A DNA stretch of 63,047 nt from Verrucomicrobiota bacterium (GTDB lineage Bacteria > Verrucomicrobiota > Verrucomicrobiia > Verrucomicrobiales > DEV007), in NCBI GenBank assembly GCA_020630975.1, contig JAHDID010000031.1:1-63047 (forward strand). Direction: 5' to 3'. This document shows, piece after piece, positions 51,082 through 59,183 of the stretch (positions are counted from its first letter, which is position 1; each line of letters starts with the position of its first letter). The notes below the pieces were generated by a model, which was not told the origin of the DNA, did no database searches, and was given only the letters and a program-made list of their open reading frames with translations. Position numbers and translations under genes: made by a program.

Positions 51082-51120
51082 TTGTACCCTATTTAGTGAA
51101 AACTGTACCCTATTGAATCG
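51082..51120 (+). repeat. 21 bp tandem repeat, cluster D (two copies)
   Basis: TGTACCCTATT occurs at 51083 and 51104. It lies 27 bases beyond the stop of the kinase/phosphatase gene on the opposite strand, just to the right of the large inverted-repeat element. Confidence 0.95.
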
Positions 51121-51146
51121 GGGGCTTTTACAGGGAGCAGGATGGG

Positions 51147-52346
51147 TCACTCCACATGTATCGCGAATAGCGTGGTGTCATCTCTGCCAGCTTCGCGATA
51201 GGCTTTGGTGAGTAGGTGTTTGGCCAATTGCTCTGGGGTATCATTTTTTTCATCAGCATTGGCTATTGCTTCGCGGATGTGTTTGTCCCACAGCCCGTCG
51301 ATGACGCCATCTGAGCAGATGATATACCAGTCGCCAGATTTGACATCGGTGTGGGTGACCTCGGGGTGTATGAACTGGCAGCCTGCGCCGATCGCCTGGG
51401 TGAGCACATTGCGCCGAGGGTGCATGCGTGCCTGAAGCTCTGTCATCTTGCCATCTTGCACGAGCTTGCCGATGTAGGAGTGATCGGCCGTGAGCTGGGT
51501 GAGCTCGCCAGAGCGGTAGCGGTACATCCGGCTATCGCCGATGTGGCCGAGGTGCAGCTCGCGGCGCAGAAACCAGCCGCAAACCAAGGTGGCCCCCATA
51601 TCGTGGACCTCGGGATAAGCCTCTGCGGCTCGGACCACGTGGTTGTGAGTGGAGTGAATGGCACTCTCTAGCAGGGCTCCGGGGGCCGCTGGAGCCTCGT
51701 CGCCGACCATCGCTGGGATGTAGCGGTGCAGCTGGGACACAGTGAGACTACTGGCTACCTCGCCACCAGCATGGCCGCCCATACCATCGCTGATAGCGAA
51801 AATGAGGTGGCCATCCTGCAGCGAGCGTTTGTCGAGTAGGGAGACCTCATCGGCCCAGCCATGTCGCGAGCAGAAAACGGATAGTGAATCTTCGTTCTTC
51901 TTCTTGCGCTTGCCACTCTTGGAGACACCGCTCCAGCTCAGGACTGGTAGTTCGGAAGCCTCGATCGGCACACCGAGAATCTCTGCCAACTCGAAGTCGA
52001 TCACACAGAATCTGCCCCGATGCGCATCGTAGGTGATGTTTCTCAAAAAAGGATCGTCGTGGACGATGCCGAATTTGTCCTTTAGCTCTTCGAAAATACT
52101 GTCGACTTTTTCGTCGCTCATTTTTTCGACCGGCGTCCCACAATTGGTGGTGACTAGGGTCAAAGTCTCCTCATCGCTATCAATGAGGCGAGGTACGTAG
52201 TCGCAACCGCGCACCTCCAGCTCATTGAGGACGGCGACTTCGTTTTTGAACCGCTCCTCGCGGCCTGTGCCACGGAAGGTTTTGTACACTTTGCCATCGT
52301 AACCGATACGCACGATGGAGCGGATGCCGTCCTTAGCTATCTTCAT
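51147..52346 (-). CDS. bifunctional protein: small kinase domain fused to PP2C phosphatase
   Basis: This encodes 399 residues without a signal. Residues 1-130 are a compact kinase fold of the Bud32/RIO/LPS-kinase kind: Lys22 (GYDGKVYKTF), Glu35 (ERFKNEVAVLNELEV), catalytic loop GIVHDDPFLRNITYD (His96, Asp98, Asn103) and metal-binding Asp117 in VIDFELAEILG (DFE in place of DFG). Residues 135-399 are a PP2C-type serine/threonine phosphatase: KKNEDSLSVFC, FAISDGMGGHAGGEVASSLT, GHIGDSRMYRYRSGELTQLT, RRNVLTQAIG, YIICSDGVIDGL and EAGRDDTTLFAI. All metal-binding aspartates are in place. One polypeptide could therefore phosphorylate and dephosphorylate a target. The gene stands alone, and the target is unknown. 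Confidence 0.88.
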   Translation of the reverse strand: MKIAKDGIRSIVRIGYDGKVYKTFRGTGREERFKNEVAVLNELEVRGCDYVPRLIDSDEETLTLVTTNCGTPVEKMSDEKVDSIFEELKDKFGIVHDDPFLRNITYDAHRGRFCVIDFELAEILGVPIEASELPVLSWSGVSKSGKRKKKNEDSLSVFCSRHGWADEVSLLDKRSLQDGHLIFAISDGMGGHAGGEVASSLTVSQLHRYIPAMVGDEAPAAPGALLESAIHSTHNHVVRAAEAYPEVHDMGATLVCGWFLRRELHLGHIGDSRMYRYRSGELTQLTADHSYIGKLVQDGKMTELQARMHPRRNVLTQAIGAGCQFIHPEVTHTDVKSGDWYIICSDGVIDGLWDKHIREAIANADEKNDTPEQLAKHLLTKAYREAGRDDTTLFAIHVE

Positions 52347-52430
52347 CGATCGAAAACAAAGACCCAGCTAAGGAAGGAGATAGAGAGAGCCTACCACAAC
52401 CGTGGCTACTAAAGTGATATCAGGGGAGAG

Positions 52431-52820
52431 CTAAGAGCGGTATTCCTTATCCCAAACGATGGACGTGCCGTCGCTGAAGAAGGTCTGATAAGTGACACGC
52501 ATGTAGTTGCCCTTCATCATGATGCCGCAGTCGTGCTTCTCCCACTGGGTGAAGGCCTGCCTTTTCAGCTCCACAGTCTTGGTGGCAACTACCTTGGGTG
52601 GCTTACCGTCACAATCGACGAGGAGATCAAACTCCGAGAAAGGCGCTAGGTGGTGAGGCACCTCATCGGGAACCTTGCTATATTTGGAAAGGCCGAGATT
52701 AGGCAGCTTAAGCTTGGGGAGACTGAACTTCGGCAATCTAGGACCATCTTTGGCCTCTGCGTGAGGTGCGAGGGCCAATACGGCTAGACAGGCGAGAAAA
52801 ATGGTGAAAGTGCGCTTCAT
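52431..52820 (-). CDS. small secreted protein with lysine/proline-rich motif
   Basis: This encodes 129 residues from the ATG at 52820, giving a clean signal peptide (KRTFTIFLACLAVLALAPHA). The mature start has LPKFSLPKLKLPNLGLSKYS, a repeated LPKxxLP pattern. The remaining domain has two cysteines (LLVDCDGKPPKVVATKTVEL, WEKHDCGIMMKGNYMRVTYQ) and ends FFSDGTSIVWDKEYRS. I recognise no family. It follows the Cys-rich gene by 30 bases on the same strand, and the two proteins share the (L/F)PKFxL segment. Confidence 0.6.
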   Translation of the reverse strand: MKRTFTIFLACLAVLALAPHAEAKDGPRLPKFSLPKLKLPNLGLSKYSKVPDEVPHHLAPFSEFDLLVDCDGKPPKVVATKTVELKRQAFTQWEKHDCGIMMKGNYMRVTYQTFFSDGTSIVWDKEYRS

Positions 52821-52850
52821 GTTTCGTGATCCCCTTGGCAAATCAGGTTA

Positions 52851-53144
52851 TTACTTCGTGTAAACAGGCTGAGCCACCGCTACTTTTTTGTCCTTCTCGC
52901 AGACAGGTCTTGTCTTTGCGCACTCACCAGGACCAGTCTCACAGCCTTCGTGCTTCTTGCAGCGATACTTATCGCACTTCAGGAAGTTCAGCTTAAACTT
53001 TGGAAAAAGTAGTGCAGCATCGTCGTGCTTCGTCTCATCGGCACACTGAGGACAAACCTTAGGGGCCGCAGGTGCTTCGCCAGCGGAAGCAAAAGAGAAG
53101 GCAGCAGAGGTGATAACAACGGCAAGCGCGAGAGTAGCTTTCAT
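52851..53144 (-). CDS. small cysteine-rich exported protein
   Basis: This encodes 97 residues from the ATG at 53144 with a signal peptide (KATLALAVVITSAAFSFASA). The mature protein has about eight cysteines in pairs: VCPQCADE, FLKCDKYRCKKHEGCETGPG and ECAKTRPVCEKDKK. FPKFKLNFLK resembles the LPKFSLPKLK stretch of the next gene. It may bind metal or be a disulfide-rich envelope protein. It is the first gene of a two-gene unit with 52431. Confidence 0.65.
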   Translation of the reverse strand: MKATLALAVVITSAAFSFASAGEAPAAPKVCPQCADETKHDDAALLFPKFKLNFLKCDKYRCKKHEGCETGPGECAKTRPVCEKDKKVAVAQPVYTK

Positions 53145-53255
53145 ATGAGTGGTCAGTAGCATAAATGCCTAACGTGGGCGCAAACGTCAAGAAGAGTTTA
53201 CGAAATTAATCCTAATCTCTGCTCCGCAATCACGTTTGCACGCCCTTTGCGACGG

Positions 53256-54593
53256 TTACCACCGATGCATGGTGAAACCTTTTGCCAACCCGCCCATGCC
53301 TTCGATCAGCTCGGCACAGTCTTTATTCCATTTAGCGAGGTCGGGGATGCCCCAGGTACTTTTCGGCGCGGCGGTGCCGGGAAACACCATGTAGCTGACC
53401 TCTAGGTCCCAAAAGCACGAATTCTCTGCCGTCAATTTGCGGCCCTGGAGGCGAGTGTTGTCGCGCCTGATCTGTTCGGCTAGGGCCAGCGAGGCTTCGC
53501 CAGTTTTTCGATAGGGGCCTTCGTCGGCGACGATACAGGGGTAAACCTTCTGACCATAGAGCACTAGGGCGTAGTCGCCGACTTTGACTTCGTAAGCGGT
53601 GCCTCGGTATTTGTCAGGCAGGCTGTAGGTCCACGACAGTGGGATCACGATAAAGGGATCGAGTTCGCCCACGAGGTGGCGCATTTTTGTGATGTCGCGA
53701 ATCCTTCCCTCGGCCTTTTGGGCTTGGTAGCGGTATTTCTCCAAAGCGGTGTTGATGCCAGCGATGTCCTCGTCGACTTGGTGGCCGTATTGGCTGACTT
53801 GGAGCTGCCGCCACTCCGCTAACTGCTTTTCGAGGATGCGGATTCGCTCCTCAGCCTGGCTTTTGCGGGTTTGCCATTTTTTCAAAAACGGATTCGGTAC
53901 CGTCGGTTCTTCGGACCAGCGATAAGAGGTCTCGGGCTGAAAGGCTCCATCCTTCGAGTACTCTCTAGGGTCACCATGGCGAGCTCCATCGCTGCCATCG
54001 GCATCGATATCTAGGTCTGAGTGGAAAAACAGCATCCGCTGTCCTACAGGGGCACTGGGCTCGCCGATCTCGAGGACCGTGTCGCAGTCGTAGATGATCG
54101 TCCATGGGTAGAAGCCATTTCTGACCATGCGGATGTTTTTGAGGAAGTATTTTTCCTTCTCATCGTAGAGGATGTCGAAGAAAGGGGAGACCCGAGTCGC
54201 CTGAGAGCGCACACCTGGCATCGCATGGTAGAGCGTGGTGCCGCTGGTGGAGCCATAGCTGGCGGCAGTTTTCAGCGCCCAGATATCGGTCTCTGCATGG
54301 GGGCGGGTGAAGTGGCTGCGGATCATCGTATCGCGGATCTCTACGCGAGTCGGTAGCCTTGCCTCGAGGGAGGTGATCTGGGTGCCTTTAGATGAGGCTG
54401 AGCTGGAGCCTTTGAAAACCTCCGTCATCGACTGAAAAGTCGGGTAGTAGGCGGCTCTCAGATCTCGGCATTTGCCGCTGGTTTCCGTGGTGTGGTGCAC
54501 GTAGTCCTTGCCGACTTTGTGCATGGTCTGCGCGCTGAGCACAGAGGGTAGAAAAATGGCGAGACTGAATAGGGTGGAACGGATATGGAGCAT
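53256..54593 (-). CDS. secreted protein with chitosanase GH75-like domain
   Basis: This encodes 445 residues with a signal peptide (TLFSLAIFLPSVLSAQTM). The middle region contains a predicted coiled coil (KSQAEERIRILEKQLAEWRQ to AEGRIRDITKM, about 240-305). The C-terminal ~135 residues resemble the fungal GH75 chitosanase fold: IVIPLSWTYSLPDKYRGTAY, EVKVGDYALVLYGQKVYPCI, VADEGPYRKTGEASLALAEQ. The Asp of VADEGP and the Glu of GEAS correspond to the catalytic pair expected in that family. The N-terminal part is unknown. Substrate specificity for chitosan is inferred by family. It is monocistronic. Confidence 0.65.
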   Translation of the reverse strand: MLHIRSTLFSLAIFLPSVLSAQTMHKVGKDYVHHTTETSGKCRDLRAAYYPTFQSMTEVFKGSSSASSKGTQITSLEARLPTRVEIRDTMIRSHFTRPHAETDIWALKTAASYGSTSGTTLYHAMPGVRSQATRVSPFFDILYDEKEKYFLKNIRMVRNGFYPWTIIYDCDTVLEIGEPSAPVGQRMLFFHSDLDIDADGSDGARHGDPREYSKDGAFQPETSYRWSEEPTVPNPFLKKWQTRKSQAEERIRILEKQLAEWRQLQVSQYGHQVDEDIAGINTALEKYRYQAQKAEGRIRDITKMRHLVGELDPFIVIPLSWTYSLPDKYRGTAYEVKVGDYALVLYGQKVYPCIVADEGPYRKTGEASLALAEQIRRDNTRLQGRKLTAENSCFWDLEVSYMVFPGTAAPKSTWGIPDLAKWNKDCAELIEGMGGLAKGFTMHRW

Positions 54594-54675
54594 AGATCAA
54601 TGTGAGACGGATGAAAGAACCGAAATATACGACTCATCCTCGGACTCACAATCCACGTTTACCCGTCCACACAAA

Positions 54676-54719
54676 AGAGGAAGACCGATGAGTAGAGTCA
54701 ACACTCATCGGTCCTCTCT
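54676..54719 (-). terminator. intrinsic terminator of the acidic repeat-protein gene
   Basis: On the minus strand AGAGAGGACCGATGAGTGTT...ACTCATCGGTCTTCC forms a long stem (13 or more pairs) followed by CTCTTTTGTG. It lies 41 bases beyond the stop of the minus-strand gene at 54760. The strength of the T-run is modest. Confidence 0.6.
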
Positions 54720-54759
54720 AAATGGGGGAAAGTATTATAGGGTCCCACCCGCTACTCTG

Positions 54760-57597
54760 CTAGGCAACGACTAGCACAGCTTCCTCTTCGGCAGACACTT
54801 CTGGAAGTGGCGCTGAGAAGTCGCCTGAGTCTGGATCCGCATCACTCTCGGTAGCGATGGGCATAGGGTCGCTGTCGTCTAATGTCATTTCACCGAGGTC
54901 GGTATTCAGCACGATGGGTTGCTCTTGGAATTCGTCATCCATCTCTGGAAGGACTGCCGCAGTAGTATCAAGGACCTCATTTGCGTTTGGCTCCACATAA
55001 TCCTCGATCAGCTCTAGATCCACAGAGTCGCCATCATCTAATGTTGGCGGCGCGTATGGAGGCTCATCACCGTCGCCAAGAATCAAAACATCGCCTGCTG
55101 CCAAGAGATCGGTAGCTAACTCGCCATCCCAATAGACGTTTTGGCCGGCGACTTCGAATGCATCGATTAGACTTTCAAACTCATCCAGAAGGTAGTCATT
55201 GTCGGTGAAAAAGTCAGTAAAGCCGATGCCTAATTCTCCGCCAAAGTCAAAGCTAATGCTACCAGTATCGTCGATAAATAGTGGCGCGTAGACTTCAGAA
55301 CTCGAATACTCTAAGGCATCGAGCATGTCCCAGAAGCCCCAAGTGGCTTCTGCAAATACATCGTAGCTAGCGTCGTCCATCTCGATCCACGCTTCATCAT
55401 CAAAAGCGTAGAAAGCATCGGTTAGAATAATCAGGTTATACTCGTCACTACCTGCTTCTGGTAGTATCGCCCAGTCCATTGGCTGGTAAGGCTCATCGAT
55501 TACAAGGTTAGCGACGTCGAATTCACCCCAGGTGATCTGATATCCGGCCTCTGCTACAAACTCAGCTACAAACTTGAGCGGTTCTGCTAGATATGGGTAG
55601 TAAGCAATCCAGTCATCAATGGTCTCAAAGTCGCCTGGCAGTGTCTGACTGATATCGTATACCGTTGTGCCGTCTTCTGCGATGTAAAAGCCTTCGTAAT
55701 CGGTGAGCCCGAGTTCAAACCCTGTCTCTAACTCGAGTTTGATTGCTCGGACTTGAGCTACCATCTGGAAATTCAGAGCCCGCTCATCCTCTGGAACATA
55801 TTCAGATAGGTATTGGATATAGTCTAAAGCTCGGTCCAGCTCATAATAGTCGGAGTCTGTATCATATTGCCCGCTCTCCCACAGGTAAAGCCCATCAAAC
55901 CAAGGATCCACTCCGAAATCTAAAAGGTCGTCAATCGTTAGTGGAACGTAGGTGTTCTCACTGCCGTCGGAATTTTCTATCGCTTCGGCGATCAAGGCGT
56001 CAGCATTACTCACGAGTTCCGAGACGATCACACCATCCCAGTAGATGTTTTGTCCACCGATCTCCTCAAACTTGTCGACGACCTCGACGAATTTTTCTAA
56101 GAGTTCTTCATTGTTAGCAAAAAACTCTCCAAAACTCATACCCATGTCGGGCCCCATCTCTATGCTGACTATATCGTTTTCATCGAGATAAAGCTGCTCC
56201 CCAAGGTAAGAAGTGTCTTCGTCGTATAAGTAGTATGCCAGTTCCCAGATGCCTATCGTGCCATCTGCAAAGGCCAAATACTCTATATCATCCATGGAGA
56301 ACCACGCGAGTTCGTCCAATTCGTAGATCAGGTTTTCTAGGATCACTAGATCGACCTCTCTATCATTCACGTCGCCGCCGCCACCATCTGAAAAGTCCAT
56401 AGTAGGTAGCACCTCTGCTACGACCTGATCATCCCACATGAGGGTGCCCCCTAAATCTGCTATGGCTTGGCTGAACTCAACCAGTGAGTCAACGAGGTAG
56501 GTATTGGCCCCCATGAACTCCTCCATCGATTGCCCCAGTCTAGCTGCCATATCATAAGACACAGTTCCGTCCTCAGACATGGCGAATAGCTCTGGATCCA
56601 TCGCATCGTAGCCATAGCTGACGTAGGTCACGAGATCCCAAAAGTCATTGATGACATTGGTGAATTGGTCCATGGAACTTTCATCCATGAAATACCAAGC
56701 GAGCTCCTCCATGACAAAGAGGTCGCCCTCGAGGTCTAGCGCGATCTGGTCTTCTTCGGTAAGTTCGTAGTCGAATACCGTAAAAGAAGCTTCGATAGCA
56801 GAGCCCTGAATTTGCAGGTCCACCAAACGCTTGGCCTCATCCTGGGACAAAACAGTAAGCGACGTCAGCGAGCTGATTTCTAAAAATAGGGCAATCTCGT
56901 CTAGCATTGCAGGATCAAAGCCATCAAAAAAGTCGAGCGCTGAGGGGGCTGATGAACTGGGAGGCGTAGCTGATGCAGCACTCGTGTCGGCTAGAGCAGC
57001 ATCATCTGCTGCGAAAGATGTCGCTTCTGATGAAAAGTCATCACCGCCGCCAAACAGCGAAGTACTACCAGAACTCGAGGGGCCGAAATCGGATTGTAAA
57101 CCATCTGAGAAGCTGGTCGTAGTGCCAAATTCGTTGCGCAAGTTCGAATTCGTACTGCTAGATGTCTCAATCTCGGTAGTCTCCGCGCCATCGGCTGCAG
57201 CTGATGTTTCCGCCGAAGCTGATGCTGCGTCGACACTCTCGGCAAGGTACTGGGCATCGACCATTTGGGCGTCTACGATATTTCGGATCTTGATCAGTTC
57301 GCGAATGTCTTCCTCTGCCTCATCCTCATTGCTGCTGGTTTCGATGAGGTTCGCCGCAGCCATCAAAGTGATCGCAGACTCATCCTCGAGAGCGGGCACA
57401 AACTCCACCCAATCACCACTCTCACTTTCCACGACGAAAGGAGAGGACTCTCCAGGGATAGGAGCGAAGTCACCTCCTGAGTATAGGATGATATCCAAGT
57501 CGGAGGAGATGGCCTCGTGTTGAGAACCCACCATATCCTGCCACTTTTCGTTCACCCAATCAGGTCTGTCAGTTGACATAGAATCTTCAGCCGCCAT
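54760..57597 (-). CDS. large acidic protein with four ~125-residue repeats
   Basis: This encodes 945 residues. It is extremely rich in Asp, Glu, Ser and Ala and almost lacks Lys and Arg in long stretches. There is no signal peptide or membrane segment. Residues 1-215 are low-complexity (SSSTNSNLRNEFGTTTSFSD). From about 260 to 830 four related repeats occur, each with a helix pattern (L..L.YE.DELAWF.MDD), a central DGTVSYDMA/GSISFDFGG segment and a closing (I/L)xWD motif: GGTLMWDDQVVAEVL, GGQNIYWDGVIVSELV, GYQITWGEFDVANLV, AGQNVYWDGELATDLL. The C-terminal 110 residues are again acidic. The function is unknown. An AT-rich upstream region (57598-57780) could hold the promoter (TTGATC-17-GATAAC on the coding strand). 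An Asp/Glu-dominated solenoid may bind calcium or other cations; this is inference. Confidence 0.85.
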   Translation of the reverse strand: MAAEDSMSTDRPDWVNEKWQDMVGSQHEAISSDLDIILYSGGDFAPIPGESSPFVVESESGDWVEFVPALEDESAITLMAAANLIETSSNEDEAEEDIRELIKIRNIVDAQMVDAQYLAESVDAASASAETSAAADGAETTEIETSSSTNSNLRNEFGTTTSFSDGLQSDFGPSSSGSTSLFGGGDDFSSEATSFAADDAALADTSAASATPPSSSAPSALDFFDGFDPAMLDEIALFLEISSLTSLTVLSQDEAKRLVDLQIQGSAIEASFTVFDYELTEEDQIALDLEGDLFVMEELAWYFMDESSMDQFTNVINDFWDLVTYVSYGYDAMDPELFAMSEDGTVSYDMAARLGQSMEEFMGANTYLVDSLVEFSQAIADLGGTLMWDDQVVAEVLPTMDFSDGGGGDVNDREVDLVILENLIYELDELAWFSMDDIEYLAFADGTIGIWELAYYLYDEDTSYLGEQLYLDENDIVSIEMGPDMGMSFGEFFANNEELLEKFVEVVDKFEEIGGQNIYWDGVIVSELVSNADALIAEAIENSDGSENTYVPLTIDDLLDFGVDPWFDGLYLWESGQYDTDSDYYELDRALDYIQYLSEYVPEDERALNFQMVAQVRAIKLELETGFELGLTDYEGFYIAEDGTTVYDISQTLPGDFETIDDWIAYYPYLAEPLKFVAEFVAEAGYQITWGEFDVANLVIDEPYQPMDWAILPEAGSDEYNLIILTDAFYAFDDEAWIEMDDASYDVFAEATWGFWDMLDALEYSSSEVYAPLFIDDTGSISFDFGGELGIGFTDFFTDNDYLLDEFESLIDAFEVAGQNVYWDGELATDLLAAGDVLILGDGDEPPYAPPTLDDGDSVDLELIEDYVEPNANEVLDTTAAVLPEMDDEFQEQPIVLNTDLGEMTLDDSDPMPIATESDADPDSGDFSAPLPEVSAEEEAVLVVA

Positions 57598-57840
57598 ACC
57601 GGATTTTATATCATAATTACCATAACTACAATAAAAATAATAGATAGAGCGGCACTGTAGTTAGCTTGTTTTCAATGTGTTATCTATTAACCAACACAGC
57701 TGATCAACTTAACCTTATCTTTAGTAATGCGTGGGTAAAAGTCTGATATCGTCGTCAGTCTGGCTAATTTTAGGGGGACGGCGCTTCTTAGCCTTTGTTG
57801 AAGGTTAACAAGTGACCGCTCCAGGTTTTCCGCGGATCAC

Positions 57841-57872
57841 AAAAAAAAGCCGACCTCGAGATGAGGTCGGCC
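57841..57872 (-). terminator. intrinsic terminator of the RRM-protein gene
   Basis: On the minus strand GCCGACCTC-ATCTC-GAGGTCGGC is a perfect nine-base-pair stem followed directly by eight T residues. It lies 30 bases beyond the stop of the RRM gene. This is the cleanest terminator in the window. Confidence 0.9.
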
Positions 57873-57901
57873 ATAAAGAATAAAAAATGCTAGCTGTAAC
57901 G

Positions 57902-58570
57902 TTACGCAGCTTCCACGTTTTCTGATTCCTTCGAATCGCTATCGTTATCACGTGGTCCTTCGCTACGAGCACCGCTGACTAGCAGTTTGCGTCCCATAAA
58001 GTCCTGATCGTGTAGTACTTCCACAGCGCGCTTTGCCTCCTCTAGGGAGCCCATTTCGACGAAAGCGAAACCTTTTGACCGCTGAGTGCGATTGTGGGTG
58101 ACGACCTCGGCGCTGAGCACATTACCGACGCCACGGAATAGATCCTCCAGATCGCTCTCGTTAGCATCGTAGTCGAGATTGCCGACATAAAGGCGAGGTG
58201 TGGTGACATCCTCGGTCTTTGGTGTGCGAGTGCGGGTCTGCTTGGTCTTGGCAGTCGCAGTCTTGGCTGGCTGCTGCGGCTTCTTGTTCTTAGCCGATTG
58301 GCCTTTGCGCTTTTTGTTTTTCTTGTTGGGATCGATCGCGCCGAAGGTCAGCGCTTTGATGATCTTCTGACCGAGGGTCAATTTCACCACCTTGGGTTTA
58401 CGGTTGCGATTGCGGTTACGATTGCGATTACGGTTTCCGCCGCCGTTTCCACCGCGGTTTTGATTGGAGTTGTTATGATTGCGCTGACCGCCACCTCCGT
58501 TGCGGTTACGGTTGCGATTGCGATTACGATTCTGGTTCCTCGAACCAGACTGATTGGATTGGTTTTCCAT
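57902..58570 (-). CDS. RNA-binding protein, RRM domain with Asn/Arg-rich N-terminus
   Basis: This encodes 222 residues. The first ~58 are low-complexity NR and GGN repeats (SGSRNQNRNRNRNRNRN, GGGGQRNHNNSNQ), encoded by repeated cgattgcgattacg-like sequence. A basic linker (LGQKIIKALTFGAIDPNKKN; KKPQQPAKTATAKTK) follows. Residues ~122-200 are one RRM: RNP2 RLYVGNLDYDANESDLEDLF and RNP1 KGFAFVEMGSLEEAKRAVEV, then DFMGRKLLVSGA. Glycine/arginine-rich tails of this kind promote RNA binding and phase separation. Related small RRM proteins are cold-inducible in cyanobacteria and are common in Verrucomicrobia. The C-terminus is acidic. Confidence 0.92.
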   Translation of the reverse strand: MENQSNQSGSRNQNRNRNRNRNRNGGGGQRNHNNSNQNRGGNGGGNRNRNRNRNRNRKPKVVKLTLGQKIIKALTFGAIDPNKKNKKRKGQSAKNKKPQQPAKTATAKTKQTRTRTPKTEDVTTPRLYVGNLDYDANESDLEDLFRGVGNVLSAEVVTHNRTQRSKGFAFVEMGSLEEAKRAVEVLHDQDFMGRKLLVSGARSEGPRDNDSDSKESENVEAA

Positions 58571-59183
58571 ATGTATTGGAAGAATGGGTAGAGCAGGCTG
58601 CCGAAATTCAGTCTGCTATGATGTGGGTAGTGGAACCCGATTCTTCCAGGGCAGTTCTCTGCCGCGCTCGGCGTCCTGCGGACAATGTGTGCGGGGTGTC
58701 TGAGATCGCTGCTGCGTTGGGCACGAGAGAAGCCAGACCACTGACCGGACCCGAGGCCCAAAGTAGCGGTCTGTTTCGAGAAGATTTTTCGGTAAATGAT
58801 GGACTACTAGCGCTGCCTGTTCTTCGCTCATCACGACCGTAGCGAGCCACCATCGGGTGCCGGTGGCTGGTCGATTCGGTCGGGAGTGTTGGCTCTGCTT
58901 GGCGTTCCACCATCTCGAGATTCCACAAATTAACTTTGTTGTTTACGATGTGACCGAGAGTTGGATAGCTCCTTTCGACATGCTCCTCCCGTGCACAAAC
59001 GAACGAGCCACAGCGACCAAGGGTAGTGCTGGGCGATCGAGCGTCGATGCGTGAAAATGAGGCAGACATGGGGCTGGGAGAGGAAGGGTTGTAGACCTTT
59101 TGTTCAATCCAGTCGTTCCTCCCGGGCACGGGAGACCTTATCTCAGCCTGCTGTGGCGGCAAGTCCGAACTTTGGTGTAATTG
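58571..59183. other. intergenic region of ~610 bases without a recognised gene
   Basis: Several open frames on both strands cover this gap, but all overlap each other and none shows a protein family, start site or codon pattern I can support. The longest, on the minus strand, is 184 codons. A weak protein-like stretch (MSEEQAALVVHHLPKNLLET) is read on the minus strand near 58834-58775, but it soon turns into a Pro/Arg/Thr-rich tail. Conserved cores of RNase P RNA, tmRNA and SRP RNA were searched for by eye and were not seen. It could hold an unrecognised RNA or a decayed gene. Confidence 0.5.

Noticed and set aside
12526-51120. The 21 bp repeats as CRISPR or as plasmid iterons
   Set aside because: They are only two or three copies per cluster, contiguous, without spacers, and no replication initiator gene is present in the window.
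55743-57523. Long + strand frames (124 and 230 codons) antisense to the acidic protein
   Set aside because: They mirror the Asp/Ser codon bias of the real gene, have no family, and lie opposite the strongly structured repeats.
58608-59162. 184-codon minus-strand frame in the gap
   Set aside because: Low-complexity Ser/Pro/Arg translation with competing frames; no domain or start signal.
58571-59183. RNase P RNA, tmRNA or SRP RNA in the large gap
   Set aside because: The conserved GAGGAAAGTCC core of RNase P, the tRNA-like ends of tmRNA and the SRP loop motif were not found by eye on either strand.
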